From contig DHOU01000037.1 of the NCBI GenBank assembly GCA_002409745.1, forward strand, positions 161,719-225,718: a stretch of 64,000 nt of DNA. The letters are read 5' to 3'. Origin of the DNA: Bacteroidales bacterium UBA5382. Lineage in GTDB: Bacteria > Bacteroidota > Bacteroidia > Bacteroidales > Dysgonomonadaceae. Both the position numbers and the translations under genes were made by a program. Position 1 is the stretch's first letter. Each line of letters starts with the position of its first letter. A model generated the notes under the pieces. That model searched no databases. It saw nothing but the letters and a program-made list of their open reading frames with translations, and was not told where the DNA came from. Shown here piece by piece: positions 54,669 to 63,643 of this stretch.

Positions 54669-56339
54669 ATGGAATGGCTTTATTCGCTTCTTTTTGAGGA
54701 TGGCGTTGCGCACAGCATTCTTTTGTATGCGTTTATTATCAGTGCAGGGGTGGCGCTGGGGAAAATTAAAATTTTCGGTATTTCTCTGGGCGTGACCTTT
54801 GTCTTGTTTGTCGGACTGTTTATCGGGCATCTCGGGTTTACCATCCATCATGATATTCTACATTTTGTCCGGGAATTCGGACTCATTCTGTTTGTTTTTT
54901 CCATCGGCTTGCAAGTCGGCCCCGGTTTCTTCTCTTCCTTAAAGAAAGGAGGAATGAAATTGAATGCCTTGGCCGTTACGGTGGTTTTTCTCGGAGTAGG
55001 CGTCACGATTGCCTTATATTATCTGCTCGACGGGCGGATATCGATGCCGATGATGGTCGGGATATTATCCGGGGCGGTTACCAATACGCCCGGACTCGGA
55101 GCCGCTCAGGAAGCTTTGAGTCAGTTAGCTTCGTCGGGGAGGGCGGAAGAGCCTATCGCCTTAGGATATGCAGTGGCATATCCCTTGGGAGTTACAGGGA
55201 TTATTTTGTCGTTGTTGCTGATTCGGTTTGTGTTCAAAGTCGATTTGAAAAAGGAGAACCGGGAGGTATCCGATACCAATGATTCCCAATCGGAGAAAAT
55301 TGAATTTTTGACGGTCAAATTGACGAATAAACATTTCGACGGACGGAAGCTTCATGACATAAAGGCGCTGATAGGATGGAACTTTATTGCGTCGCGAATG
55401 ATGCGCGACGGACATTATTCGGTGCCCATCGGCAATACCGTATTGCAACAGGGAGATATCCTTTTTGTGATAACATCCAAAGCCGCTGCGGAAGCGGTGG
55501 TCGCTTTTCTGGGAGAGACGACTGAGCTCGACTGGAAAGAGTCGGAAAAAGTGCTTGTTTCGCGTCGCATTATCATTACTCAAAACAATATAAATGGAAA
55601 GACGGTCAGCGATTTGCAGTTCCGCTCCATGCTGGGCGTGAATGTTACCCGTGTCCATCGTTCGGGTATCGATCTGCTGGCCGGTCCCAATCTTGTCTTG
55701 CAGGTAGGAGATAAAGTCACGGTGGTCGGCGAACTGGATGCCATAAAAAAAGTGGAAGATATACTCGGTAACACCCTCAAGCGGCTGGATCATCCCCATA
55801 TCTTTTCCTTTTTCATGGGCATTGTACTGGGGGTTTTAGCAGGCAGTATTCCTTTTTTTGTTCCCGGCATTCCGATGCCGGTGAAATTGGGACTTGCAGG
55901 CGGCCCGTTAATCGTAGCGATTCTCTTGGCCCGGTTTGGGTATAAACTGAAAATGGTTACCTATACCACCCAAAGTGCAAATCTGATGCTGAGGGAAATG
56001 GGTATTGCTCTCTTTCTGGCAAGTGTCGGCATTGGCTCCGGAGGACAGTTTGTAGAAACGGTTGTTTCCGCCGACGGATTGCTTTGGATTGCTTGTGGTT
56101 TTATTATCACGATTATTCCATTGTTGATCACCGGATATATAGGCAAGAAGGTGCTCAATTTGAATTACTTTACGTTGATGGGACTGTTATCGGGAAGTAT
56201 GACCGATCCTCCCGCCCTGGCGTATGCTAATTCGCTGGCAGATAATGATGCACCGGCCGTAGCTTATTCTACGGTATATCCGTTGACGATGTTTCTCCGT
56301 GTGATATCGGCTCAGATGTTGGTGTTGATCTTTTTGTAA
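54669..56339 (+). CDS. AspT/YidE-type putative transporter with two RCK_C domains
   Basis: The 556-residue protein has N-terminal membrane helices with FVLFVGLFIGHLGF, REFGLILFVFSIGLQVGPGF and SGAVTNTPGLGAAQEAL, two cytoplasmic TrkA-C/RCK_C domains (about residues 205-285 and 290-375), and a second membrane half with GLLSGSMTDPPALAYA. The TNTPGLGAA/TDPPALAYA pair marks the two inverted halves. This is the YidE/YbjL/AspT family, in which AspT exchanges aspartate and alanine. The substrate here is unknown. It ends at a strong terminator. Confidence 0.9.
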   Translation: MEWLYSLLFEDGVAHSILLYAFIISAGVALGKIKIFGISLGVTFVLFVGLFIGHLGFTIHHDILHFVREFGLILFVFSIGLQVGPGFFSSLKKGGMKLNALAVTVVFLGVGVTIALYYLLDGRISMPMMVGILSGAVTNTPGLGAAQEALSQLASSGRAEEPIALGYAVAYPLGVTGIILSLLLIRFVFKVDLKKENREVSDTNDSQSEKIEFLTVKLTNKHFDGRKLHDIKALIGWNFIASRMMRDGHYSVPIGNTVLQQGDILFVITSKAAAEAVVAFLGETTELDWKESEKVLVSRRIIITQNNINGKTVSDLQFRSMLGVNVTRVHRSGIDLLAGPNLVLQVGDKVTVVGELDAIKKVEDILGNTLKRLDHPHIFSFFMGIVLGVLAGSIPFFVPGIPMPVKLGLAGGPLIVAILLARFGYKLKMVTYTTQSANLMLREMGIALFLASVGIGSGGQFVETVVSADGLLWIACGFIITIIPLLITGYIGKKVLNLNYFTLMGLLSGSMTDPPALAYANSLADNDAPAVAYSTVYPLTMFLRVISAQMLVLIFL

Positions 56340-56467
56340 GGGTGATTGCAATGACACAGACTATATTCGTAAAACATTGGAGTGCCGGGGAGATTTTTGC
56401 TTGTTGAAAGTGGGTTTCTTTAAAGGCGTTTTAGTGTGATTTTCTTCAATTTTTATTATTCGACGAG

Positions 56468-56506
56468 GTAAGGGCGTTAGTAACTAACGTCCTTACTGTT
56501 TTTTTC
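56468..56506 (+). terminator. Rho-independent terminator of the AspT-like gene
   Basis: GTAAGGGCGTTAG (56468-56480) pairs with CTAACGTCCTTAC (56484-56496), one mismatch, three-base loop, then T-run from 56499. Confidence 0.88.
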
Positions 56507-56522
56507 ATTGCCGGATATTTCC

Positions 56523-56557
56523 TGCATTCTCCATTGTCTATTGTCCATTATCTATGT
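56523..56557 (+). repeat. five-copy heptamer array before pncB
   Basis: TGCATTC, TCCATTG, TCTATTG, TCCATTA, TCTATGT run between the terminator and pncB ATG. The motif resembles that at 7225-7259 on the other strand. Confidence 0.55.
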
Positions 56558-56641
56558 AACTTTTCCGTTTCTTTTCCGAACCGATTTCGATTTAAAACGT
56601 TTAGTAAACATTAATCATTTTAAAACGACAAAGAGAAAAAA

Positions 56642-57817
56642 ATGGGTATCATTAAAAGTATCCTCGACACGGATCTTTATAAATTCACTACCAGCTATGC
56701 GTATAGTAAACTCTTTCCGCGCGCCTACGGAGAGTTTGAGTTTGTCGACCGGAGCAACGGCGATTATCCGGATGGTTTCGACCTGTTGGTGCGCAGGGAA
56801 CTGGAGACAATGTCAACGCTCGCACTGACGATTGATGAAGAAGCTTTCGTGCGGAAAAGTCTGCCGTATCTTCCGCCTATTTATATCGACTTTTTAAAAG
56901 GTTTTCGTTTTGATCCGGCTGAAGTACAGGTATGGATGGAGGATCACAAACTGCATATCAAAGCTTCGGGATTGCTTTATCGCGTGACTTTGTGGGAAAC
57001 GCCTGTCCTGGCTACCATATCGGAACTTTATTTCCGTGAAACCGGACAACAACCCGATTTGAAGTATATGGAAGAGTCGGCTATCGAAAAGGCCCGGAAA
57101 ATGAAGGAAGAGCATATCACTTTTTCGCTTTTCGGTATGCGCCGCCGGTTCAGTTTCGATATTGAAGATCGCGTTACCGAATTGCTTAAACAGCATGCCG
57201 GCGACAGTCTTTTCGGAACGAGCAATGTCTATCTGGCGTATAAGCATAAAGTGAATGTTTCCGGTACCCATCCGCATGAATGGGTACAGTTTCACGGATC
57301 GATCTACGGCTATAAAATGGCCAATTATATGGCTATGGAGGATTGGATAAATGCGTACGACGGTGATTTGGGCACCGTGCTCACCGACACGTACACCACG
57401 GATATCTTTTTGCGTAACTTCAGCAAAAAGCATGCGGCTTTGTTTACCAGCCTCCGCCATGACAGCGGCGATCCTTTTGTTTTTACCGATAAAGTGGTCC
57501 GCCGTTATGAAGAGCTACGTGTCAATCCCAAGCTTAAATATTTGGTTTTTTCCGACGGGCTCAACGTCGATAAAGCGATCGAGATCAAGAATTATTGTGG
57601 CGACCGGATAGGGGTTACTTTCGGTATCGGAACCAATCTTACCAACGATGTAGGGAACAACATCAAGGGCATGAACATCGTCATGAAGTTGTTCCGTTGT
57701 AAGATGACGGCTAAAGAGCGTTGGCAAGAGTGCATTAAATTATCGGATGTCGAAGGCAAGCATACCGGCAGCGAGCGGGAAATACGCCTTGCACAGGAAA
57801 CATTAGGCTTGGTTTAG
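56642..57817 (+). CDS. pncB: nicotinate phosphoribosyltransferase
   Basis: The 391-residue enzyme makes nicotinate mononucleotide from nicotinate and PRPP for NAD salvage. Family segments are DTDLYKFTTSYAY at the N-terminus, FSLFGMRRRFSFD, GTSNVYLAYKHKVNVSGTHPHEW with the active-site His, and GIGTNLTNDVG for phosphate binding. Length is typical of the bacterial short form. The stop codon begins the heptamer array that leads to the next gene. Confidence 0.95.
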   Translation: MGIIKSILDTDLYKFTTSYAYSKLFPRAYGEFEFVDRSNGDYPDGFDLLVRRELETMSTLALTIDEEAFVRKSLPYLPPIYIDFLKGFRFDPAEVQVWMEDHKLHIKASGLLYRVTLWETPVLATISELYFRETGQQPDLKYMEESAIEKARKMKEEHITFSLFGMRRRFSFDIEDRVTELLKQHAGDSLFGTSNVYLAYKHKVNVSGTHPHEWVQFHGSIYGYKMANYMAMEDWINAYDGDLGTVLTDTYTTDIFLRNFSKKHAALFTSLRHDSGDPFVFTDKVVRRYEELRVNPKLKYLVFSDGLNVDKAIEIKNYCGDRIGVTFGIGTNLTNDVGNNIKGMNIVMKLFRCKMTAKERWQECIKLSDVEGKHTGSEREIRLAQETLGLV

Positions 57818-57941
57818 TCATCGGTCATCGGTCTCCAGTCAATTCGTCTTTTGTAATTTGTCATTTGTAATTAGTCATTCGTAATTTGTAATTAGTCATT
57901 CGTGATTTGTCATTCGTAATTTGTCATTCGTAATTTGTAAT
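57816..57941 (+). repeat. eighteen-copy heptamer array filling the pncB-phosphoesterase gap
   Basis: Eighteen 7-bp units run in perfect register from 57816, inside the pncB stop codon, to 57941, six bases before the next ATG. The first four are AGTCATC, GGTCATC, GGTCTCC and AGTCAAT; later ones are TTGTAAT, TTGTCAT, TCGTAAT and TAGTCAT. These are the complement of the AATTACR/AATGACG units at 49311-49380. Confidence 0.9.
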
Positions 57942-57947
57942 TTTTTT

Positions 57948-59156
57948 ATGGCAGTGTATTTATCGGCCATCATCGCTTTTTCAGTGTTGATTTTGGCCAC
58001 CGACGTATGGTTTTATGTTAAGATGAAGAAACATGGCGTTCGTCCATGGCTGAGGAAAGCTTGGTTTTTACCCGGCATTCTTTTTATTCTTACCTTCATC
58101 TATCTACGGTATAGCATAATACATAACGAGAGTTTCCAGTATCTTTCGAGAGTGACATGGATATTTGTCGCTTTTGCCTTGCTGTACACTCCGAAAATCC
58201 TGTATATTCTTTTTTATTATCTGAATTACGCCTTCAATAAAATCTTTCGGCGTCAAGGCCGGGTGTTTCGTTTTGTCGGTGTCGGCTTCGCCCTTATCTT
58301 TACGATAATATTCGTCTATGGCGTATTTATTACACGCGACGCTTTTTATTTGAAAGAACAAGTCATTGAAGTGGAAGGCCTGCCCGAAGGATTCGACGGA
58401 TATCGTATCGCCTTATTCGCTGATTTTCACTTGGGCAATTGGGATCGGCGATATGGCATTATGAAGCCGATTGCGACAATGATTAATCAATCGAATCCCG
58501 ATATCATTGTCTTTGCCGGGGATATGGTGAATAATTATCATCAGGAAACGTACGGATGGGAGCCTTATTTCAGGCAACTCTCCTCTCGCAAGGGGAACTT
58601 TGCCGTATTGGGTAATCATGATTACGGTGATTATACCCAATGGAAATCGGCTACGGCCAAGGAGCAAAACTTCGAGCAGATTAAAAAGAATATCCGGGAT
58701 ATGGGCTTCCGTCTGCTGCTCAACGAACATGTCGAACTTGAGAATCGGGGCGACACGCTGACGCTGGTTGGCGTGGAGAATTTCGGAGGCGGACACTTCA
58801 ACGATTACAGCGATCTGAACAAAGCGTTGGCCGGGTCCGATCCGCACCGGGTGAAGATACTCATTACGCATGATCCCAGTCATTGGCGGGAGGAGGTTGC
58901 CGGGAAGAAGCCGGAAATTTTCCTTTCTATGTCGGGACATACGCATGCGGGACAGGTAGGCATTGCGACCGGCGCGTTGCGTTACTCGCCGATTTCGGTC
59001 ATGTATCCCGAATGGGAAGGACTGTATCGCGAGAAAAATCAATATCTGTATGTGAATCGCGGAATCGGGTATGTCGGCATTCCCATTCGCATAGGGATGC
59101 CTCCCGAAATTACCCTTATCGTTTTGAAAAAGAAAAATTTGTCAATTAGCAAATGA
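57948..59156 (+). CDS. membrane-anchored metallophosphoesterase
   Basis: ATG 57948 gives 402 residues; the longer frame to 57921 would read into the repeat array. Four N-terminal membrane helices (about residues 1-135) precede a calcineurin-like domain: DFHLGNW, FAGDMVNN, LGNHDYG and SGHTHAGQ supply the metal ligands. The protein resembles YkuE/YpbG-type phosphoesterases, some of which cleave UDP-lipid-sugar. The last residues ISK are encoded in an octamer repeat. Confidence 0.88.
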   Translation: MAVYLSAIIAFSVLILATDVWFYVKMKKHGVRPWLRKAWFLPGILFILTFIYLRYSIIHNESFQYLSRVTWIFVAFALLYTPKILYILFYYLNYAFNKIFRRQGRVFRFVGVGFALIFTIIFVYGVFITRDAFYLKEQVIEVEGLPEGFDGYRIALFADFHLGNWDRRYGIMKPIATMINQSNPDIIVFAGDMVNNYHQETYGWEPYFRQLSSRKGNFAVLGNHDYGDYTQWKSATAKEQNFEQIKKNIRDMGFRLLLNEHVELENRGDTLTLVGVENFGGGHFNDYSDLNKALAGSDPHRVKILITHDPSHWREEVAGKKPEIFLSMSGHTHAGQVGIATGALRYSPISVMYPEWEGLYREKNQYLYVNRGIGYVGIPIRIGMPPEITLIVLKKKNLSISK

Positions 59157-59191
59157 GCGAATTAGCAAATTAGCGAATCCACAAATGCATG
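59144..59191 (+). repeat. octamer array at the phosphoesterase stop codon
   Basis: AATTAGCA, AATGAGCG, AATTAGCA, AATTAGCG, then two decayed units. The stop TGA (59154-59156) lies in the second unit. The motif is the same as in the nrdI-nrdE array. Confidence 0.75.
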
Positions 59192-59270
59192 GTCTTTCCG
59201 TTATCCTGACTTAAATTACATTTTATTTTTGTAGATATAATTGCGTGGGTAAAATACAATTCGTTCCATT

Positions 59271-59420
59271 ATGTATGAAAAGTTGAGGGGCGATAAGTTC
59301 GGCTTATCATCCGTAAGAATAAATGACAAATATCGTCTTGAGTTTGAAGAAAAAATAGTCGGCAATCAACCAGTTGCCACAATATGTAGAATAAAGAATT
59401 TATCGAACCATTATAAATAA
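59271..59420 (+). pseudogene. truncated HigB-like toxin (C-terminal half)
   Basis: The 49-residue frame MYEKLRGDKFGLSSVRINDKYRLEF and following IVDYH-like end KNLSNHYK matches the second half of HigB/RelE-type toxins, which are about 95 residues. The N-terminal half is missing. A HigA-like antitoxin remnant follows 36 bases later in the normal higBA order. Confidence 0.75.
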
Positions 59421-59455
59421 TAATTATAATTACTATTCCGGGCGTCGACCCTAAT

Positions 59456-59642
59456 ATGATTGCAAATAATATCGGAACCCTATTATCCCACTCATCCGGG
59501 TGAGATATTGAAAGCTGCTCTGGATTTACCCGCTGAACCGCTTCTTAAAATGCAAGCACGTTACAATATGCTTATAACCAAACGGAATCATCAGTTTATT
59601 GAAAAGCTTAACAAGGTGCGTAAAATCACTGCAGTGCTCTAA
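59456..59642 (+). pseudogene. HigA-like antitoxin with frameshift and internal deletion
   Basis: ATG 59456 reads MIANNI and then needs a one-base shift to read EPYYPTHPGEILKAALDL, the standard HigA start. The protein then jumps to LLKMQARYNMLITKRNHQFIEKLNKVRK, the standard C-terminus, so the helix-turn-helix in the middle has been deleted. It should be inactive. Downstream are two hairpins, CGTCAAAC/GTTTGACG (59645-59672) and TTGCGGA/TCCGCAA (59681-59699). Confidence 0.75.
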
Positions 59643-59711
59643 TCCGTCAAACCGATAGCGTGCTGTTTGACGAAAGGGGATTGCGGAGCAAGTCCGCAAC
59701 GACGAAAAATT

Positions 59712-61406
59712 TCAATAATTAAATTCCTGCCGGTATTCCGCCGTATTCCCCACGCCATCCGATGCGGTAAAAACGAAGGTGTGCCGCTTGCCTCGTTCAA
59801 GGCGTTCGCTGTCGAATAGATAGGTATATACTGATGATTTAACATCATGTGTGAACAAGACGAATTTTCCATCGATTTCTCCCCTGAACGAAGCGATACC
59901 GCTTTTATCGTCTGTTAAACGCACACGGATACGTTTTGCCGATGCCCATTTCTCCGGTTCTATAGAGATAATCTTCGGGGCGATACTATCTTCACTCACG
60001 GCATACCGGTCTCCCAGTTCCCTGATAGATACTTCGATTCCCCCGTCTTCGTATTTGCCGCCGATCCAACTGTCGGAACCGTTACGATCGATACGAACCA
60101 CTCCATAACGGTTTCGTTTTTCAGCCACATCCGCATTTAGTTTTATCCACATCGAAGCACTTTTATGTAACGGCACCGGCATGGTATGCGCTTGATGGAC
60201 GTCGGAATAATAACCCGATGCTTTCGACGAATTATATTGAAAGCAGATACTCGAATAAAGGTTTCCGGGAGGAATATTGAGTAAAAATCCGAAATGAATA
60301 AACCAATTGTTCTGATTCCAATCCATCGGGTTTTTACACGCCGGCATCGACGGGATCGATTGTTTTTTGCCCGTTATCGTGAAAGAATAGGCACGCATAT
60401 TGCCCGAGTGGTCTTCAAGTTCATACCGCAGTCGATAATCGCGTTCTTCCGTAATATCGATATAACCGTTTTGGGCTGAGGGATAGAGTGGGAGCGTGTT
60501 GCCCGGTTCGATGACGGACTTCATGAAAAACGCCCTGTGCTGACGCCACTCTTCAAAGTCGACAAACGAATTGATCATCCGGGTCTGCTCAAACGAAAAA
60601 CGATTCATGGCACTGCTGAAAATCAACTTATCATCGACAAATAAACGAACGAATTTCACTCCGTAGATATTTTGTTGCCCGTTCATACGGTCATACGCTT
60701 TCACTCCCGCAAATATTCGCCCCCAGGCATGAACAGGCGCCGGAGGAAGAGGGTTGCCTGTTTTATCTTTTCTCACAGTCAGTCGTAAGGGATTTGTTCC
60801 GCCATTTACGATGCCTTTGCCTTGTACCGGATAAATGGCAATCCCACGGAGATCGGGCTTTTGCGTATCGGCTATTTTCGGCAGGTATGCCAAGGCATCC
60901 AAAGGATCCTGCGTACGGGTATCGCGGATTTCGAAGTGTAGATGTGGTCCGGCCGATCCGCCCGTATTGCCGCTCAACGCCACTTGTTCGCCTCGTTTTA
61001 CCGGTAAATCTCCGGCAGAAGGATATAAATCGACAGCGAAGCTTTCCTGTTCGTATTGATGGCGTTTGACATAATCGGCAATCTTTTTCGAAAAGCTGTT
61101 CAAGTGGCCGTAGACGCTTGTGTGGCCTGTTGCCGGATGATCGATGTAAAGCGCAAGGCCATAGCCGCCCGGCGACACGCTGATGCGCGACACATAGCCG
61201 TCTTCTATCGCTATAATAGGCTTATTCTGTACTTGTTGGGTCTTGAAGTCGATACCCGAATGAAAATGATTGCCGCGCAGTTCGCCGAAGTTTGCACTTA
61301 AAGCAGGGGGAATATCGACGGGATATATATACTTTTGAGAATAAGAGATTTGTTGTATGCTTAGGCATAAAAGAGAAACGAGTATATACTTGTTACAATG
61401 ATTCAT
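59712..61406 (-). CDS. M23 family metallopeptidase (LytM-type), exported
   Basis: The 564-residue protein has an N-terminal signal peptide and a LytM domain (about residues 27-175) with zinc ligands His49 and Asp53 in HFHSGID and the HLH pair at 155-157 in GPHLHFE; His101 in VYGHL is near the site. The long remainder (180-564) is beta-rich and unrecognised, ending in an Ig-like domain with FTASDGVGN. It likely cuts peptidoglycan cross-links or recruits a hydrolase. Its start overlaps the coaBC stop by four bases, so it is co-transcribed. Confidence 0.9.
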   Translation of the reverse strand: MNHCNKYILVSLLCLSIQQISYSQKYIYPVDIPPALSANFGELRGNHFHSGIDFKTQQVQNKPIIAIEDGYVSRISVSPGGYGLALYIDHPATGHTSVYGHLNSFSKKIADYVKRHQYEQESFAVDLYPSAGDLPVKRGEQVALSGNTGGSAGPHLHFEIRDTRTQDPLDALAYLPKIADTQKPDLRGIAIYPVQGKGIVNGGTNPLRLTVRKDKTGNPLPPAPVHAWGRIFAGVKAYDRMNGQQNIYGVKFVRLFVDDKLIFSSAMNRFSFEQTRMINSFVDFEEWRQHRAFFMKSVIEPGNTLPLYPSAQNGYIDITEERDYRLRYELEDHSGNMRAYSFTITGKKQSIPSMPACKNPMDWNQNNWFIHFGFLLNIPPGNLYSSICFQYNSSKASGYYSDVHQAHTMPVPLHKSASMWIKLNADVAEKRNRYGVVRIDRNGSDSWIGGKYEDGGIEVSIRELGDRYAVSEDSIAPKIISIEPEKWASAKRIRVRLTDDKSGIASFRGEIDGKFVLFTHDVKSSVYTYLFDSERLERGKRHTFVFTASDGVGNTAEYRQEFNY

Positions 61407-62626
61407 TCAACGTTTTTTTTGAGGAGGAGACTTTGCAGGGTGACATCGATAATGTCTTGCGCCGCTTCTGTTTTCGTTTTTAGTCCGAACGATTTTCTGT
61501 CTTTGTTCTTCGAGTAAATCGTTATTTTATTGGTGTCGTAACCAAAACCGGCGCCGGAATCTTTTAGAGAGTTTAAAACGATGAAATCGAGATGCTTTTT
61601 CTCCATTTTCCTAAAGGCATTCTCTTCTTCATTCGTTGTTTCGAGCGCAAAACCGATGAGTACCTGCTCCGGTTTTTTCCGTTCGCCTAATGTTGCGGCA
61701 ATATCCGCATTGGGGGTAAGCGTGAGCGTCATCTTATTGCCGTCGGTTCTTTTTATTTTTTCCGTAGCGGCTTCTTCGGGACGGTAATCGGCCACGGCTG
61801 CCGACAAGATAGCCGCATCCGCCTCAGGAAAAGCATTCAGAGCAGCTTCGTACATTTCGCCGGCCGATTCCACCGCAATGCGCCTGATACCGGGGTGTGA
61901 AACAGTAAGGTGCGTAGGCCCTGCAATGAGTGTTACTTCCGCTCCTCGGGCGGCGCATGCTTCTGCCAGGGCAAAACCCATTTTTCCGGAAGAAAAGTTT
62001 CCGATAAACCGTACGGGGTCGATCCGCTCATACGTCGGGCCGGCGGTGATCAGGATTTTTTTTTTAGCGAGATCAAGGCTTTGTTGGAAAAACTCTTCGA
62101 CAATAGAAACAATACGTTCGGGCTCTTCCATTCTTCCTTTCCCTTCCAAATGGCTCGCCAGTTCGCCGATTCCCGGTTCGATAATGCGTACATGGTCCGA
62201 ACGCAGAATGTCGAGGTTGCGTTGTGTGGTGGGATGGGCAAACATATCCAGATCCATAGCCGGGGCGGTAAATACCGGAGCTTTCATCGATAGATAAGTT
62301 GTGATAAGGAGATTATCCGCCACACCGTGTGCCATTTTCGCAATCGTCGAAGCTGTAGCCGGCGCGATAATCATCGCATCGGCCCATAAGCCTAAATCGA
62401 CATGGCTATGCCAGGTGCCGTCTTTCGCCGCGAAAAATTCACTGATCACCGGTTTGCCCGACAACGCCGATAGGGTAACGGGGGTGATAAATTCTTTCCC
62501 CGACGGAGTAATCACGATTTGTACTTCCGCTCCTTTTTTTATTAATAAGCGGGTGAGAACGGCCGCTTTGTATGCTGCGATGCTCCCTGTAATCCCTAAC
62601 ACGATATGTTTACCTTGTAATGCCAT
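61403..62626 (-). CDS. coaBC: bifunctional phosphopantothenoylcysteine decarboxylase / phosphopantothenate-cysteine ligase
   Basis: The 407-residue enzyme acts in coenzyme A synthesis. The CoaC half has GITGSIAAYKA (11-21), HVDLGLWADAMIIAPATASTI-type flavin-binding segments and PAMDLDMF, the substrate-binding motif. The CoaB half has ITAGPTYERIDPVRFIGNFSSGKMG and AAVADYRP. Where E. coli has the reactive Cys of its GLLACG loop, this protein reads ELASHLEGKGRM with Ser; I believe this is usual in Bacteroidota, but that is from memory. Confidence 0.95.
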   Translation of the reverse strand: MALQGKHIVLGITGSIAAYKAAVLTRLLIKKGAEVQIVITPSGKEFITPVTLSALSGKPVISEFFAAKDGTWHSHVDLGLWADAMIIAPATASTIAKMAHGVADNLLITTYLSMKAPVFTAPAMDLDMFAHPTTQRNLDILRSDHVRIIEPGIGELASHLEGKGRMEEPERIVSIVEEFFQQSLDLAKKKILITAGPTYERIDPVRFIGNFSSGKMGFALAEACAARGAEVTLIAGPTHLTVSHPGIRRIAVESAGEMYEAALNAFPEADAAILSAAVADYRPEEAATEKIKRTDGNKMTLTLTPNADIAATLGERKKPEQVLIGFALETTNEEENAFRKMEKKHLDFIVLNSLKDSGAGFGYDTNKITIYSKNKDRKSFGLKTKTEAAQDIIDVTLQSLLLKKNVE

Positions 62627-62817
62627 CGTTTTTCTAACTCTTTATTTCTTACATTCCTTTTTATTTAGAAAGCTTCTTAGGCTCTTAACAGGTCTCTTGT
62701 TTGGGTTCGTTTTGGGCAGACTTATTGTTCGGTTTCTTTATATCTTTTATCATGATTGTTTTTATTTATGCTCTGCAAAGTTATAATTTCTTTATAGAAT
62801 AATCAATTATTTCCCTG

Positions 62818-63369
62818 TCAATAGAAATTTATTTCCACTCCGGGAGTGTGGCCTTTTACCTCCGTCAGTTTTTCGTTGAAGAAACTATATTCGAAGTAAG
62901 TATTTCCTATTTGCGATATTTTGTCGGTATGGAAATCATATTTTATGGGATAATCGCCGATCTTATTGATTTTATCGGTATGAAAATCATAGTCGATCGC
63001 ATAGGGCCCGATACGCTTTATCCGTTCGGTATGGAAGTCGTATTCAATCTCAAAATCCCCGATGCGTTTCAGGCGGCCGTCCATTTTGTCGTACAACCTT
63101 AAGTCGTCATGCAGTACCGAAAAATCGACCATCTTTCCGTCTTCGATCCATATCATCAGTTCGTCATTCAATCGCAGAGACACATTTTTTCCGTTTACCT
63201 CCGTTGGTCTGCCGGGACGTTCGTACGAAAGGGCATATTCCCATGTGCCATCCATGTAAAGGATTACTCTTCGCCCGTCATCGGTCACCGCGTTTTGTTG
63301 TGCATGAACGGATGCGATACTAACGATTGTCGATAACAACAGGCTAAGGCCTAAATAAAAAGGTTTCAT
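62818..63369 (-). CDS. exported protein with four 17-residue repeats
   Basis: From ATG 63369 the protein has 183 residues with a signal peptide (MKPFYLGLSLLL to VHAQQ). After a domain containing GRRVILYMDGTWEY, four repeats of 17 residues follow: RIGDFEIEYDFHTERIK, RIGPYAIDYDFHTDKIN, KIGDYPIKYDFHTDKIS and the diverged QIGNTYFEYSFFNEKLT. The repeats look like strand-turn-strand units of a small beta sheet. No known domain is recognised. Two ATGs upstream in frame (63399, 63384) lack signal character. Confidence 0.78.
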   Translation of the reverse strand: MKPFYLGLSLLLSTIVSIASVHAQQNAVTDDGRRVILYMDGTWEYALSYERPGRPTEVNGKNVSLRLNDELMIWIEDGKMVDFSVLHDDLRLYDKMDGRLKRIGDFEIEYDFHTERIKRIGPYAIDYDFHTDKINKIGDYPIKYDFHTDKISQIGNTYFEYSFFNEKLTEVKGHTPGVEINFY

Positions 63370-63643
63370 ATTATTTTCTATCATCTTATTTGAATTCAAA
63401 TGTACAGTATATAATCGAGAAAATAATATCCGTACTGTTTATTTTTTTAATAATTTTTGAATGAGTTTTAGGCTTAACCGGAAAGAAGTGCTTGGATACG
63501 CCACTTGATTGACTGTGCCGGAAATATCCAACACTTGTGTTTTTTAGGGTGTCGTTTAGAATAGAAGTTTTTTTATCATAGGACGATATTAAATAACCGG
63601 TTTTATATTACTTTTGTTTTTAGGATCATAAAAACAAATACAG

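Noticed and set aside
62301..62786. 161-residue plus-strand ORF at the coaBC start
   Set aside because: It overlaps the conserved CoaC N-terminus antisense, and the remaining part is hydrophobic without a domain pattern.
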